Below, piece by piece: positions 28,979 through 39,297 of a stretch of 64,000 bases of DNA (positions are counted from its first letter, which is position 1; the number at the start of each line of letters is the position of its first letter). The position numbers were made by a program, and so were the translations under genes. The DNA lies in NCBI GenBank assembly GCA_000827325.1, contig KN832870.1, forward strand, positions 2,728,001 through 2,792,000. Direction: 5' to 3'. The notes beneath the pieces were generated by a model that saw only the letters and a list, made by a program, of their open reading frames with translations, ran no database searches and was not told where the DNA came from. The DNA is from Oidiodendron maius Zn. Taxonomy: Eukaryota; Ascomycota; Leotiomycetes; Myxotrichaceae.

Positions 28979-31900
28979 TTACACATGTTTCTGCTTATCT
29001 TTTTCGTCATCATCAGCATGCAATGATGCTCTCTTATTGCTTGATTCTGCGGCAGTATGACTGTTGCTGTGTAAACCGAGGTGTGCTGCAGGGACCACAT
29101 TATTTAGAAACTTGTCGATCTCTGTTGGAGAAGTGCCTTTCGGACTAGACACTGCAGATTTCCCGGCTATCACATTTGTCCAAGTCCAGCTTCCCGAGCT
29201 TACCTGCGCATCTGCCTCCCCAGACTTGTGCTTTGCATCATCTTCATCGCCCTCCTCTTCAGTGTCATCGGCACTGTCGGACCAGTACCTCTCATCCCAG
29301 GTCTCTTGGCCCGGTCCTGTCTTTCTGATAGTAGGAGCGCCATCTCTGTCGTCGTCTTGGAGTGCTTTGCGAAGGACATTTGGTTTTGGAGCTGTAAGCT
29401 CAGGAACCTTGTCCGTAGCTTCAAGAAGCTCCGAATCCGAACGGTCCGATCGGCTCAGGGGTTTAATCGGGACTGTTTCAGCATCTCTCGTTTCCCCACC
29501 ACTATCGTCTGGGCCTTCGTTGGTGTCTTTGGCCTGCTCCTCATTGCCTTCCTCATCATCAGGGGTAAGGGCAGCGATTGAATCACTGAAATGAGTATCA
29601 CACAAGTGTTTGATAACAGGCCAGCCATAAGCGTTGGCAAACATGCGACGCACAATCATGTTATTGTGTGCATCTGGCTCCAACCGTACTAGTACTTTGC
29701 GCCATGAGAGATCCCTGTGATAGGCCCGAGCGATTTTCTCTTCAACTTTCATTGCAGATGTATCGATCACATCCCGGGGATCCTTATTTGGATTCGTATT
29801 TTTTGTATCATCATAATCACGGGATGAGAGTGAGCTATCTTGGTGTGGGAGAGAGTTCTGGAATGTACTATCAGAATCCACGTTCATTGATAAACGTCTC
29901 TTTATAGGGGAGCTAGCGGGCCGCCTCTTGAGGGGCGGTGGGGGGATGTCCTGCGGATGGTAGACTCGATCATGGAATATAGTTCTTGGCCGAGAAGAAG
30001 GGTTAAGTAAATACTCGGCAGATGGTAACGGTGGTTTAAGGACATCGCCAGCAGACTCGAAGAATGTCGTAGTAGGAGGCGGCTGGTCGAAATCTCCGTG
30101 ATCAGAGGTCATGCTCGTTTTCCTTTCTCTTACATGGGAATTGGTCTGTGATGTTGTTGGCATAGAGCTGTCATCACCCATCTTGATGGTTTGGCTCCGT
30201 TTGTATATCTTGGTATGTTTCGGGCTCAGGCTGCGTTTAGAAGAAGAATTTGGCCGGAAGAAGTCCATGAAGTTTGTTAAAGGACTAATGGTCCGATTTA
30301 CTGCAGACCCATGAGCGAGGTTGAGGGAGCCACTAGCGGCCGATGAACCACTAGATGGCGGAGCCTCATTCTTGGATTTCCTCATGCTTCTAGTATCATC
30401 GTCTCGGGTAGCAGTAGGAGGAGGCTGAGGCACCTCACCGCCATGACCTTGCCTAGTCGGGGTATTCTCTCCAGTATCGTCATTGGACTCTGTATCTGAA
30501 AATGTATACTTCATTGGTGAGGCTGAGTTTTGGCCTGTGATCTCTGCCCATCCCCACTCGGCCACTGTGCCGACGAGTCCATTCTCTCTCCTCGCTTTCT
30601 CCACCCGGCCCAGGCCTTGCCAATCCAAAAACAATAGGCAGCTTGTTCGGAGAGGTACAATCCCATCGTTAACAACATTCGAGTAAACTGTACGATTTCG
30701 AAACTTCTTAAGCACTGCGTGGGCCGGCCCCGTGGGCAATATGCGGAGAAGTGGTTTGGACTCCGGCGCAACCTGGTCATCGGTCTTCTTTTGACCTCCA
30801 TCCCCAATGCTAGCAACAATAGCTCCCCACCCGCTTCGAGCGAGGGTAGGTGCTCGCCAGGTGAGACCCAGGTCCTGACCGGTCCGTCCGACCAGCCCAA
30901 AGTCAAGTGCAAACTTAACATATAACGGATTTTCATTACTTAAACCTAAGAAAGGTGTGGCAAGGGCAATGAAGTTTATTGGCTTGATAATATCGAAAAA
31001 TCCAGGGGAGTGTTTCTGAATATATGCCACACCATACATTTGGATAAGACCGCCTAAAGAATGGGCGATGAAACTGATGCTGGTAATCTTGTACGCTAAC
31101 TGTGGTCCGTTGTATGGCTCTTTCTGAATGGTGCTATGCTTGTGGATTGGGATATTCTCCACAACTGCTCTCGGCGTCTCTGGCTTTGTTGCAGCGGATG
31201 AAGCATCGCGCTTGGTCTTCTTCGTCACAGGTCGGTATGGCTGGTCGGGGTATGTCATTGCTAAAACATATTTCGCCAGTCGCTTGCCAAGGTATTTAAT
31301 GCCTTTTTCTGTGCGTACAATATTCCCGGGAAATCCTCTCACGATGACCTCCTCATCTTCCTCCTCGTTCTCGGCATCTGTCCCTTCTTCTGATTTTTCA
31401 GTAGCAGTTTGGGCATCCTTACCATTTCTTGTCTGCTCATTTCTGGAGTATTTAATTCCATCTGCGCTTGGGCACGACCCTGCTTGGCTCGCCTCTTTTT
31501 TGCTCTTTGCTTTTCGAGCTCTGGCATCTATCTTTGCCTGTTTTGCTGTGGCGTCTATATGCTCTTTCAAATACAACATGTCTGCGCCAAGATTACCGTG
31601 CAGTCCGTGCGTCAAAACAACTAGGTGGATCTTCTTCTGCCTGCCTTGTGCTTTTGCATCTGTTTTATGCGGGTCTTCTACCAGCGCCTCTTTGCCATCT
31701 CCATTTGGTTGCTCTTCCGTCGCATCCTGCCACTCCGGGAACTTCGGAGTGTTCCATAAGCTTTCCGTATCATCCACGGTTAACGTGATCGCTCTTGAAT
31801 ATATGCCCTTACCCTGCACACCATGGCGGCTATCTTTGGATCCCTGACCTTGTCGATGATCGCTGATTTGACCTGGCGTAGGAGAAATACCTCCGCCAGC

Positions 31901-32464
31901 AGCGAAGCCCATGTGGAGGCTCTTCTCATCTCGGGCCAGCATTATCTCATAGTGCACCGCAGCAGAGGCTGAGAAGATGACCTGCGAGGCGATTTCAATT
32001 ATCCAACTCACGCTTTTCACCTCGCTGTCGTGCCCCCCTGCAGATCTGCCATCTCGATTCGCCGTCCCTGCTGTTTTCTGCACATCTTCAGGAACAAGGA
32101 GCTCGGTCGAGAAGGCCCCGCCGGCTTTGAGATAAGGTTCGAATTCGGGAACCCCGAGGCGCCGGGGATTTTCAAACTTCTCGTTCGGATTGAAAGATGA
32201 GGGGTATGCCGCAGCATAGAGATTGTATGGACCGCGAACAAAGGCCGCGCGCAGGGCGATTGTAGAGGTGTTCTTGATCCTAAGGTGAAGCTTTGGGGGC
32301 GAAGGGAGGATTCGATCGTGGGCAGGTGTGTATGTGACTGTATATCGGACAACCTCTCCAATCTTAACGCTTCCGGACTGATGCAAGAGCAGCATCTTGC
32401 TTGGGCCGGAAGAGGACGATAGCCAGCTCTGAGTAACGAGTGGGAGTAACACTCCCTGGTTCAT
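28979..32464 (-). CDS. DUF676 serine esterase / ROG1-like lipase
   Basis: Single exon of 1161 aa on the minus strand. The N-terminal region (LLHQSGSVKIGEVVRYTVTY) is a conserved beta-rich domain of fungal ROG1-like proteins. An alpha/beta-hydrolase core follows: oxyanion motif VVLTHGLHGNLGAD (residue about 285) and nucleophile elbow SFIAHSLGGLIQMYG (Ser near 470). A late segment, NVVNDGIVPLRTSCLLFLDW, matches the ROG1 region with the acidic triad residue; the catalytic His is probably in AYGWPVIKHLC. Low-complexity acidic and Ser-rich insertions separate these parts. Yeast Rog1 is a monoacylglycerol lipase. An internal Met (MLLLHQSG, 32395) is an equally likely start. It converges with the SfnG-like gene (175 bp). 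Confidence 0.9.
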   Translation of the reverse strand: MNQGVLLPLVTQSWLSSSSGPSKMLLLHQSGSVKIGEVVRYTVTYTPAHDRILPSPPKLHLRIKNTSTIALRAAFVRGPYNLYAAAYPSSFNPNEKFENPRRLGVPEFEPYLKAGGAFSTELLVPEDVQKTAGTANRDGRSAGGHDSEVKSVSWIIEIASQVIFSASAAVHYEIMLARDEKSLHMGFAAGGGISPTPGQISDHRQGQGSKDSRHGVQGKGIYSRAITLTVDDTESLWNTPKFPEWQDATEEQPNGDGKEALVEDPHKTDAKAQGRQKKIHLVVLTHGLHGNLGADMLYLKEHIDATAKQAKIDARARKAKSKKEASQAGSCPSADGIKYSRNEQTRNGKDAQTATEKSEEGTDAENEEEDEEVIVRGFPGNIVRTEKGIKYLGKRLAKYVLAMTYPDQPYRPVTKKTKRDASSAATKPETPRAVVENIPIHKHSTIQKEPYNGPQLAYKITSISFIAHSLGGLIQMYGVAYIQKHSPGFFDIIKPINFIALATPFLGLSNENPLYVKFALDFGLVGRTGQDLGLTWRAPTLARSGWGAIVASIGDGGQKKTDDQVAPESKPLLRILPTGPAHAVLKKFRNRTVYSNVVNDGIVPLRTSCLLFLDWQGLGRVEKARRENGLVGTVAEWGWAEITGQNSASPMKYTFSDTESNDDTGENTPTRQGHGGEVPQPPPTATRDDDTRSMRKSKNEAPPSSGSSAASGSLNLAHGSAVNRTISPLTNFMDFFRPNSSSKRSLSPKHTKIYKRSQTIKMGDDSSMPTTSQTNSHVRERKTSMTSDHGDFDQPPPTTTFFESAGDVLKPPLPSAEYLLNPSSRPRTIFHDRVYHPQDIPPPPLKRRPASSPIKRRLSMNVDSDSTFQNSLPHQDSSLSSRDYDDTKNTNPNKDPRDVIDTSAMKVEEKIARAYHRDLSWRKVLVRLEPDAHNNMIVRRMFANAYGWPVIKHLCDTHFSDSIAALTPDDEEGNEEQAKDTNEGPDDSGGETRDAETVPIKPLSRSDRSDSELLEATDKVPELTAPKPNVLRKALQDDDRDGAPTIRKTGPGQETWDERYWSDSADDTEEEGDEDDAKHKSGEADAQVSSGSWTWTNVIAGKSAVSSPKGTSPTEIDKFLNNVVPAAHLGLHSNSHTAAESSNKRASLHADDDEKDKQKHV

Positions 32465-33187
32465 CTACATGCCATGGCTCCAGGTATGGAATTCAGGCTC
32501 TTATCAACGTTCAGATACCAGAACTCGCGGTCGAGAATTTTGTGGTCAGATTGTATCGGATCAGTGACGTTGAGGTGCACGCGAATCTACATATGTGCCG
32601 GGATGCCACACGAACTTTGCGACCGAGCTAGCGATACGAGTATCTATTTCAATCCTTAACTTCGAACGGCCAAAAGTCACACTCTCCGCCAAGACAGCAA
32701 AATCCTAATTCGAGTTCTTCTTCTTGGTTATTTACCGAAATATGTACTCAAGCTCATATGTAGTTAATTGAGTCTAGTCTTAACTATTGTATAATATGCA
32801 GGTACATAGGCAGTATATTTATAGCGACTGTGAAAGACTGGGAAACGAGGAAATTAGAACATTTTGCATGAAGCGTAGTTATAGGTTATTATTTCTAGCG
32901 TTTGTTACACTCTAATGCCGTGCCCAGGAGTTAAATCCTAGATATATCTACTTGTATATGTTACATATATACTTCGTATATGTGTGTGTATTCGGCTAGC
33001 TACTCTTCGCTTTAAAAATACAGGCAGATGGCATCTCCGCGCTAAATGTCAGACAATACGTTTTTGTACCTAGGTAGGTACTTTAGAGATATAGATATCC
33101 TATCCTTTTGCCCCGCAGCCAATCTTGCGACCTGATCTGGCTACGAGCCTCGCGCTGCCTGGATATCATATCAACGGATAATCGTAA
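32465..33187. other. AT-rich spacer, lipase promoter and RBR 3' region
   Basis: 723 bp. It is notably AT-rich at 32750-33010 with several TATATA-like runs. No gene is seen. Confidence 0.5.
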
Positions 33188-35261
33188 TCATATCGATAAA
33201 ACCCCCTCTGCGGGTTCAACCCCAGGTTCGACATGCCTTCTCCATGCAGAGACTCGGTTACTTCCCCTGCTATTCCCTCTAAGACCAGCAAGAGTGGATC
33301 TAGACGGGGAAGATCGTTCGGTGTTTGAGGAAGATCTTGTAGGAGTTCCTTCTGCTGGAGCATGCACAGCGGCCTCGCTCACGTAGTCTCTCCTTATCCT
33401 CCGTGGCACAACTCTTTCCGAAGGGCGAGTAGATGGCGCAGAATTGTATGCTTGCTCCCTCGTCGTATGCCTTCTCATTAGAGGCCTCTGGATTTGTCTT
33501 CGCTGCACACCCCCTGCTGGTGTATTTCGAGCTCTCGCGGCCCCCATTGCAAAGTTGGCAGCAGCCATAGCTTGGTCCATACCCACAGCAGGATCATCAT
33601 TAGGTGCTCGTATATAATTCTCGTTCATGAAGTGGCCGGCACCATTTCCAATGCCATGGATTTCGCCTATCATTCCTTGATAGTCGTCCCCACGATCAAT
33701 GTCTTCCAGCGTAACTCTCTCAAATCTGTGTAGTGCCTCCTGTGCCGCACGTTCTTCGCGCCGACGTTGATATAACATTCCAAGATAGTTGGCCGGCCGT
33801 TGTTGTACAAAAATTGGCTGTACATGTCCTTCGTCTTCGTATACTGCTGGAACTCGCATGTGGTTAAGACGATCCTCTTCAACCGTCTCATAATTAAACC
33901 ACGGGCAGTCGCAAGTCTTCCATTTCTCGCCACAAACCATACAAAACTCCGCCGTGCAGCGACTTTTTAAAGTTAGCATTGATTTCGATACAACAATATA
34001 AGGGGATTGACAACATACCAAGTCATATGGTTGCAGCCCTCCTTTAATTCGACCATGGCTCTACAGTTATAGCATCGTTGCCACCCAGCCTCCCTTGCAG
34101 TTTCAAGAAGTCGATTGGTTTCCTCGTCCTTGGGACAATCTTTTGTTCCATGCCACTTGCCATTGCAAAGGCAACAGACCTTTATCTTGCAACGACTGCA
34201 CTTCCCATACTTCTTCCCGTTCTCCTTGTGGATATTTTCGGGTTTAATCCACTCGCCGCATCGTCGCGACGGGCAATATATCCGATTCTTGGTAGAGTAC
34301 TCTTGGAACTTCCGATTCCAAGTCCTCTTAAAGTTTACGTCGAACAGTTTCTCGACATGTTTGAGCGGTATGTAGTCGGTAGTGCAGCATCTGGGCGGCA
34401 TATGTTGTGGATCGGTAATTGATAGTTTGAAAATGCGTCTCAAGCAAGAGTTGCACATTCGGTGGCCACATTTTAGTTTTGCTGATTTAGATCTTGGGAT
34501 ATCATCCGACAGACATGTCAAGCATTCAACCCTGAGGAGTAATTAGTATTGGGTCAAATCTTTGCTAGCCTTATACGTACAGCTTTTCCGGCTCGCGGTG
34601 TTGCTGAGGCAGAGGTCCAAAGATACCTCCGAGGAGACTAGACCGCCTGTTGGTCGCATGTGTGCTAGCTATTGTCGGCGGCTTGAGGGAGGCCGTCGTG
34701 GTATTGCTCCTCTTAAGAACAGGTTTTACCTCGGGTGGTGTATCTCTGGCGGACGTTCTCCTGAAATGGTGTCAAATTAGTTGGGCATTATGGTCCGACG
34801 ACAAGATTATACCTCTTAGGGGGTGATGCAGACACCGTGCCACTAACGGATGTTCGCCGAGCCTGATAAGCTCTACTCCTTCCTACGGAGTCTTCGCTGT
34901 GCCTCCTATCGTCTCTGTATTCTCTGGTTTCTATTGTGCGTCGTTCTTTGACCCTAGGCGATCTGATTTCTGCTTCTGTAACGTATACTATCCTAGTCTT
35001 CCTCTTCACTTGCTTTGTCTCGATAGACCCCGACTGCGTAGCGGCATCCTCCTCTGACTCGCTCGATTCTTCATATTGATCGCTCCTCCTAGTTTCTGGT
35101 CTGCGGGCGCGAGAGGAATGCAACCTTTCTTCATTTCCTATAGTCGACCGTCTCCTTCTACGATGTCTCACTTCTTCAGGACTTCGATGTCGATGTCTCC
35201 TTTCCCTATGACCCGATGGAGATTCCGCATTTCGAAGCGTCGAGCGGGATTGGGAGGCCAT
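33188..35261 (-). CDS. RBR-type E3 ubiquitin ligase (RING1-IBR-RING2)
   Basis: Four exons on the minus strand: 35261-34813, 34760-34581, 34531-34019 and 33962-33188; 638 aa. RBR ligases take ubiquitin from E2 onto a RING2 cysteine before the substrate. RING1 starts ECLTCLSDD and continues KLKCGHRMCNSCLRRIF; the IBR is YCPSRRCGEW with CSRCKIKVCCLCNGKWHGTK. RING2 is QRCYNCRAMVELKEGCNHMT, joined across intron 3 to CRCTAEFCMVCGEKW. The Cys in GCNHM is the expected catalytic residue. The first 200 residues are Arg/Ser-rich (arginine-rich clusters, phosphorylation-like SPxxK), and the tail after residue 400 is basic and disordered. The substrate is unknown. Intron 3 (56 nt) interrupts RING2. Confidence 0.93.
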
Positions 35262-36151
35262 CTTGTGAATTGGTGTTGAGTGAGCAGCAACTCAGCGGCC
35301 ACGAGGTTTTCTATTCGAGTCCTGCGCGTGATTTACAGGTGCTGGATCTGAATGTGACCACCGCCTCGTCACGCGATCTGAGAGGATTCACCAATTCAAT
35401 TCGCTCTGAGACTGGTAAGGCGTAGCCCATCTCTCGAAGCCTTTGGTTTGCGATATTCCAGCCCAACAGCCTCAAAGGTTGGGCCGATTCCGCAGCCTGT
35501 CGCTATGAAGGAAGGGGGTACGAATTCATCGGTCGGCATATGCTCGTGCAGGATAGGGTACGGTAAGGTGCGATTGCATGCGGCTAACTTTTCGCGATTG
35601 GTACCTCACTGACAGCACTGCATTGCATCAATGCAGCCTATGGCTCGAGCTGATGGACCGAGCCCAAGAGTAGATCGTGGGCGTCAATTGGATATTTTGA
35701 GGATGAGGCTCGATGTTGTCGTGGTCTCCACGGTGCATGCAGGATTTGGGCACTTAAGGGTTCTCTCGATGGATGGTAAAAAGACGTGTTTCTAAATATT
35801 AAGGGAGAGTTTGAGGATCCAGGATAAGCCCCAAAGGGACCCAGGGGGTTGGGCTGACTTTGACTAACTAGCACGGCCCGTTCCGGAAACCTTGAAGAAA
35901 GGGCTGTGAAATGGCTCCAGCTCAATTAGTTGAATTAAATCAATATACTGTACGAAAATAAGTCTATTAGATCCTAATATAGTATCTGTACCACGCAGTG
36001 CTGGTCGGAAGCCAGCCTGAGCGTAGCGAGGCCGAGTAGACGGTCATCACTAGGTACGCGATTGGATGCCTTGGGAGGGCGCCGTATGGCCGCCATGAAC
36101 TGATGCCCAAGTATTGCAGCTAGATTCAGTGCATGCCAAGGCGAAATACTT
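35262..36151. other. RBR gene promoter and cyclin 3' region
   Basis: 890 bp; both neighbours are on the minus strand. No coding sequence is supported. Confidence 0.5.
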
Positions 36152-37180
36152 TCAGTCAGTGCCGACTTTCTCATCCATTAGTCTCGCCATCTCAGCCTCC
36201 TCGTCTTGAGCCTCCCCGAAGCCACTCCGTCCATTCCCCATACGGTTTCCTATCTTTCCCAACTCCCTCCTAACATCTGACCTGGAGATCATTCCTCCGG
36301 TAACCCCCCACCTCTCTTGCTCTTTCCTCGCCAAACCATCGACGCTCCTCATACCAACGGCCAGGAAACCCAGCTCTTCTCTTTCACAGTCAAACACCTC
36401 CCACCACTCCACATCTGGCAACTTGATGCCTATATCTCTAGCTGCGAGGTATATCGCAGCCGTAGCTAGCGAACAAGGTTGGTGTGTAAGATATAGCATC
36501 TGGGGACTCAACAATGCCGTATTGAGGTACTCGATTGCTCGTCTCCCAACCTCTTTGCCTCTATTTGGATTTTTCTTGCTATGAGATGCGGAGAAGACGT
36601 CGAGTGCTTGAAGATAGGTTATAGCGAGAGGATGTGGTAGCGCAACATGGACGTTAAATCCCAAGGCATTGAGCAACTGACCTTCGATGTGCAAATAACG
36701 GTTTCGGTTTATGACATAGGTTGATTCGGATACGTAGTACGATTCCGGGTTCGAGGTGGTATTATTGGAAACAGAGATTGTAGAAGAAGGCGAGAGAAGA
36801 TACGCGTAGACATTTGTTATACTGCGCAGCGATCGAGGGGAGGCCGATACTTTGGCCGTCATATAGATGGTTGCGGCAGAAAGATCCTGCCAAGCATTAG
36901 CTCTGCGTTCCTCAATCCACCCACAACAGAGTACTGGGTCGGACATCATGCGTACACTAAACTCATGTTGCATTAACTCGTCAACAAGCCAATACCTATA
37001 GAGCAAGATGTTTGCTTGGGCCGTTATGTCTTGCGGAAGTCTTAAGAGAATACCAGCCGCCTGCGTCAACCGCGCAGTATAATATCGGATGCTATCTTGG
37101 ATCTCGGCCGGCAGAGAATTGACTAATGCTCTCTGATGCAGCTGCTCGGCAGTGGCCAGAGGATTTGAAAGGTGGGACAT
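36152..37180 (-). CDS. cyclin-box protein, transcriptional cyclin (cyclin L/K-like)
   Basis: The minus-strand ORF is open for 342 codons, but a 69-nt in-frame intron is likely at 36955-36887 (donor GTACGC, branch GCTAATGC, acceptor GGCAG). Removing it gives 319 aa and joins LMQHEFS directly to DLSAATIYMTAK, restoring the usual cyclin-box helix spacing. Cyclin fold 1: LPAEIQDSIRYYTARLTQAA, QANILLYRYWL; then HIEGQLLNALGFNVHVALPH and a second repeat with CSLATAAIYLAARDIGIKLP. These features resemble the cyclin L/K/T group that pairs with transcription or splicing CDKs. The tail is Arg/Gly/Glu-rich. A specific partner CDK cannot be told from the sequence. Confidence 0.85.
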   Translation of the reverse strand: MSHLSNPLATAEQLHQRALVNSLPAEIQDSIRYYTARLTQAAGILLRLPQDITAQANILLYRYWLVDELMQHEFSVRMMSDPVLCCGWIEERRANAWQDLSAATIYMTAKVSASPRSLRSITNVYAYLLSPSSTISVSNNTTSNPESYYVSESTYVINRNRYLHIEGQLLNALGFNVHVALPHPLAITYLQALDVFSASHSKKNPNRGKEVGRRAIEYLNTALLSPQMLYLTHQPCSLATAAIYLAARDIGIKLPDVEWWEVFDCEREELGFLAVGMRSVDGLARKEQERWGVTGGMISRSDVRRELGKIGNRMGNGRSGFGEAQDEEAEMARLMDEKVGTD

Positions 37181-37506
37181 GGTGTTTGTTTGTGGAGACT
37201 GTTCGGGAGTCTCAAGATGGTCGGAAATTCAAAGACGGAGACTTTGAAGCTCCAGTTGTAGCCTTGTGCGCAAGGCAGCAAAACCAACTCGGCCTTCAAA
37301 CTCTACTACTGTCGTAAACTAGGCTCACAAGCTACGAGCGAAGAAACGGAAGATATCATCTAGCTTCAATTCGTGCCTTATATTCATACATGTCACAGAA
37401 GAGCATTCCACTATGCCTCCGAGCCAATGAACAGAAATGAACGCCTTCCTGACGCCATCAAATGCTGAAACGTATCTCCATGGTAAAGCACACCTTATTC
37501 CCAGCT
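37181..37506. other. short spacer: cyclin promoter / Acinus-like 3' region
   Basis: 326 bp between two minus-strand genes. No other feature is seen. Confidence 0.5.
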
Positions 37507-39297
37507 CTAGTAATGATACCGATCATCTCGAGATTCTCTCCTATCCCATCTGCTGTCGTCTCTGGGACCAGTATCGCCTCTATAACTATCATATGTTCCA
37601 CTTCGTCCACCCCGGCTAGGAAAGCCTCCTCGACTTCCCCCTCCACGAGCAGGTCCTCGGTAACCTGGCGGAGGCCTGATGCCAGAAAAGATCTCGGGCC
37701 CTCGATCAACGAGGATATCTCCATCCTCGAAGGTATACCGGTTAATATCTCCGCCCACTCTTCTGCTTGGGTCTTTTGATGTGGCACTATCAATGGAATC
37801 GAGACGCCTGTTTGCCACCGACTTTGACACCGGCTGCCAATACAGAACCGGTTTTGCCATAGTAGAGTTGAACAACTGATCAAGAGTAGAGAAGCTATTA
37901 GAAGCTCTTGGCTCAGGATTCGGAGCTTTGTGAAGGGCGGTACGAGGTTCGGGTTTCCCAAATTCTCTAACTGATGGAGACTCTGACGCCCCGGGTAGCC
38001 CTGAAATGGAGAGCTGCCTAGGTGCAGCTGGTCGAGTAGTAGGATGATCGCTGGATTCTTCAAGGGTGGCTTCGATTGGCCCCTCACCATCAACATTGTG
38101 ATAGACAACCTCCCATTTCTTAGACATGGAGCGACCACCAGCCTGAGATGACTTTTCCTGGCTGATCCAGTTGTCAACTTTTTCCGCAGGGACGAAATCT
38201 ACCCACAGCGGCTTTCGATTTCGCTCTGCAGGCCAGACGCTGCCGTGAAGTGCAGATCGAACCCGAACTGCCGCTGAGACACTCTTGAATGAAACGAATG
38301 CATGGGTGCGAATAAGGTCGATATAAAAGTTGACCACCAAATCCTGGTCTACCTCTTGGTTTGCCGGAGTTGCTAGAGCAGCGAGGTGCGACTTGAGTTG
38401 TAATTGATTCAGAGGACGCATAAAGTCGCGAATATATAAAGCTGGCGTTGCTGGGTGGATTGCAGGTTCAACAACGCGATAAGGCTCATCCGCGACATCG
38501 TGTACTGAATTGCGTGAGGTAGACTCATCCATTGTGTTCGTCTGCTGAAGGGAGCCTTCGAATAAGCCTTCGAATCTAGAATTGCGTCGGCGCGAGGGTG
38601 ATTCTGCCTCAAATCCGGACGTTGGGCGTTTGCCGCCAGCACCTTCCTCCGTTATTTCATCTCCTTTGCCTCTCTCAGCAGAAGCAACATCTGTTGGTAC
38701 AATGTTTACTTCATCCTCGCCAACCCCATTTCGATCTTTAATCACTGCAGCATCCTTAGACCTAGCCATATCTTCTTCCAATACTTCATTATCCCTGCCA
38801 GTTCGGAATCGCTTACGGGCAACGTCGTTGGCAGAAGGAGGAGGCGTCAATGACCTTCTCTTTCTTCTTTGTCGATCTTCAATCGCCTCTTGCGGTTCGG
38901 CAGAAGGGAGCGGAGATGTATGGCCGTCAGCTTGGGACAGAGTTTTCGATGAGTCTGAAGAAGTATGAAGCTGTTTTACTTCTCCATCGTGTGATTTCGC
39001 CATTGGGATATCGTTCGAGTCCTCTTGAGCCGTTTCAACTTGGTTGCCAGCTTCAAAAGATGTTTGATTGTTGGGTTCAGGCCGGGGCGCTTGCTCGACA
39101 TTCTCTGTTGGCGTGGCTGGACCGAGATCAGACTTGGGCTCATCTTCCTGTGCGGGTGCCTCGTCCTCTGCTCCTTCCTCATTTTCAGCTGCGGCTAGTC
39201 GAGCGACAAGCTGCGGCTTGAGACCCGTTTGAGCGAGGCCGCGTTTCTTCAACTCTGCTTTGAGGTCCACGACCTTTAATTTATTCCAGTCAGTCAT
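37507..39297 (-). CDS. Acinus-like protein (SAP domain, RRM, RSB motif)
   Basis: Single exon, 596 aa. The N terminus is a SAP domain (WNKLKVVDLKAELKKRGL, residues 4-36) for DNA/RNA or chromatin binding. Residues 40-260 are acidic and disordered with an RRKRRSLTPPPS nuclear-type cluster. An Acinus-type RRM follows at about 285-372 (ALYIRDFMRPLNQLQLKSHL, then RTHAFVSFKSVSAAVRVRSA). At about 470-492, STLDQLFNSTMAKPVLYWQP matches the RSB motif with which Acinus binds RNPS1 and SAP18 in the ASAP complex. The tail is RGG/SRGG-rich. It is predicted to be a nuclear splicing or exon-junction cofactor. Domain order equals that of animal ACIN1, though the protein is much shorter. Confidence 0.88.
   Translation of the reverse strand: MTDWNKLKVVDLKAELKKRGLAQTGLKPQLVARLAAAENEEGAEDEAPAQEDEPKSDLGPATPTENVEQAPRPEPNNQTSFEAGNQVETAQEDSNDIPMAKSHDGEVKQLHTSSDSSKTLSQADGHTSPLPSAEPQEAIEDRQRRKRRSLTPPPSANDVARKRFRTGRDNEVLEEDMARSKDAAVIKDRNGVGEDEVNIVPTDVASAERGKGDEITEEGAGGKRPTSGFEAESPSRRRNSRFEGLFEGSLQQTNTMDESTSRNSVHDVADEPYRVVEPAIHPATPALYIRDFMRPLNQLQLKSHLAALATPANQEVDQDLVVNFYIDLIRTHAFVSFKSVSAAVRVRSALHGSVWPAERNRKPLWVDFVPAEKVDNWISQEKSSQAGGRSMSKKWEVVYHNVDGEGPIEATLEESSDHPTTRPAAPRQLSISGLPGASESPSVREFGKPEPRTALHKAPNPEPRASNSFSTLDQLFNSTMAKPVLYWQPVSKSVANRRLDSIDSATSKDPSRRVGGDINRYTFEDGDILVDRGPEIFSGIRPPPGYRGPARGGGSRGGFPSRGGRSGTYDSYRGDTGPRDDSRWDRRESRDDRYHY

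Noticed and set aside
33188-33330. Possible separate gene at the 3' end of the RBR gene on the opposite strand
   Set aside because: It is the antisense shadow of the basic disordered tail of the RBR ligase, whose frame joins the zinc domains across a well-formed intron.
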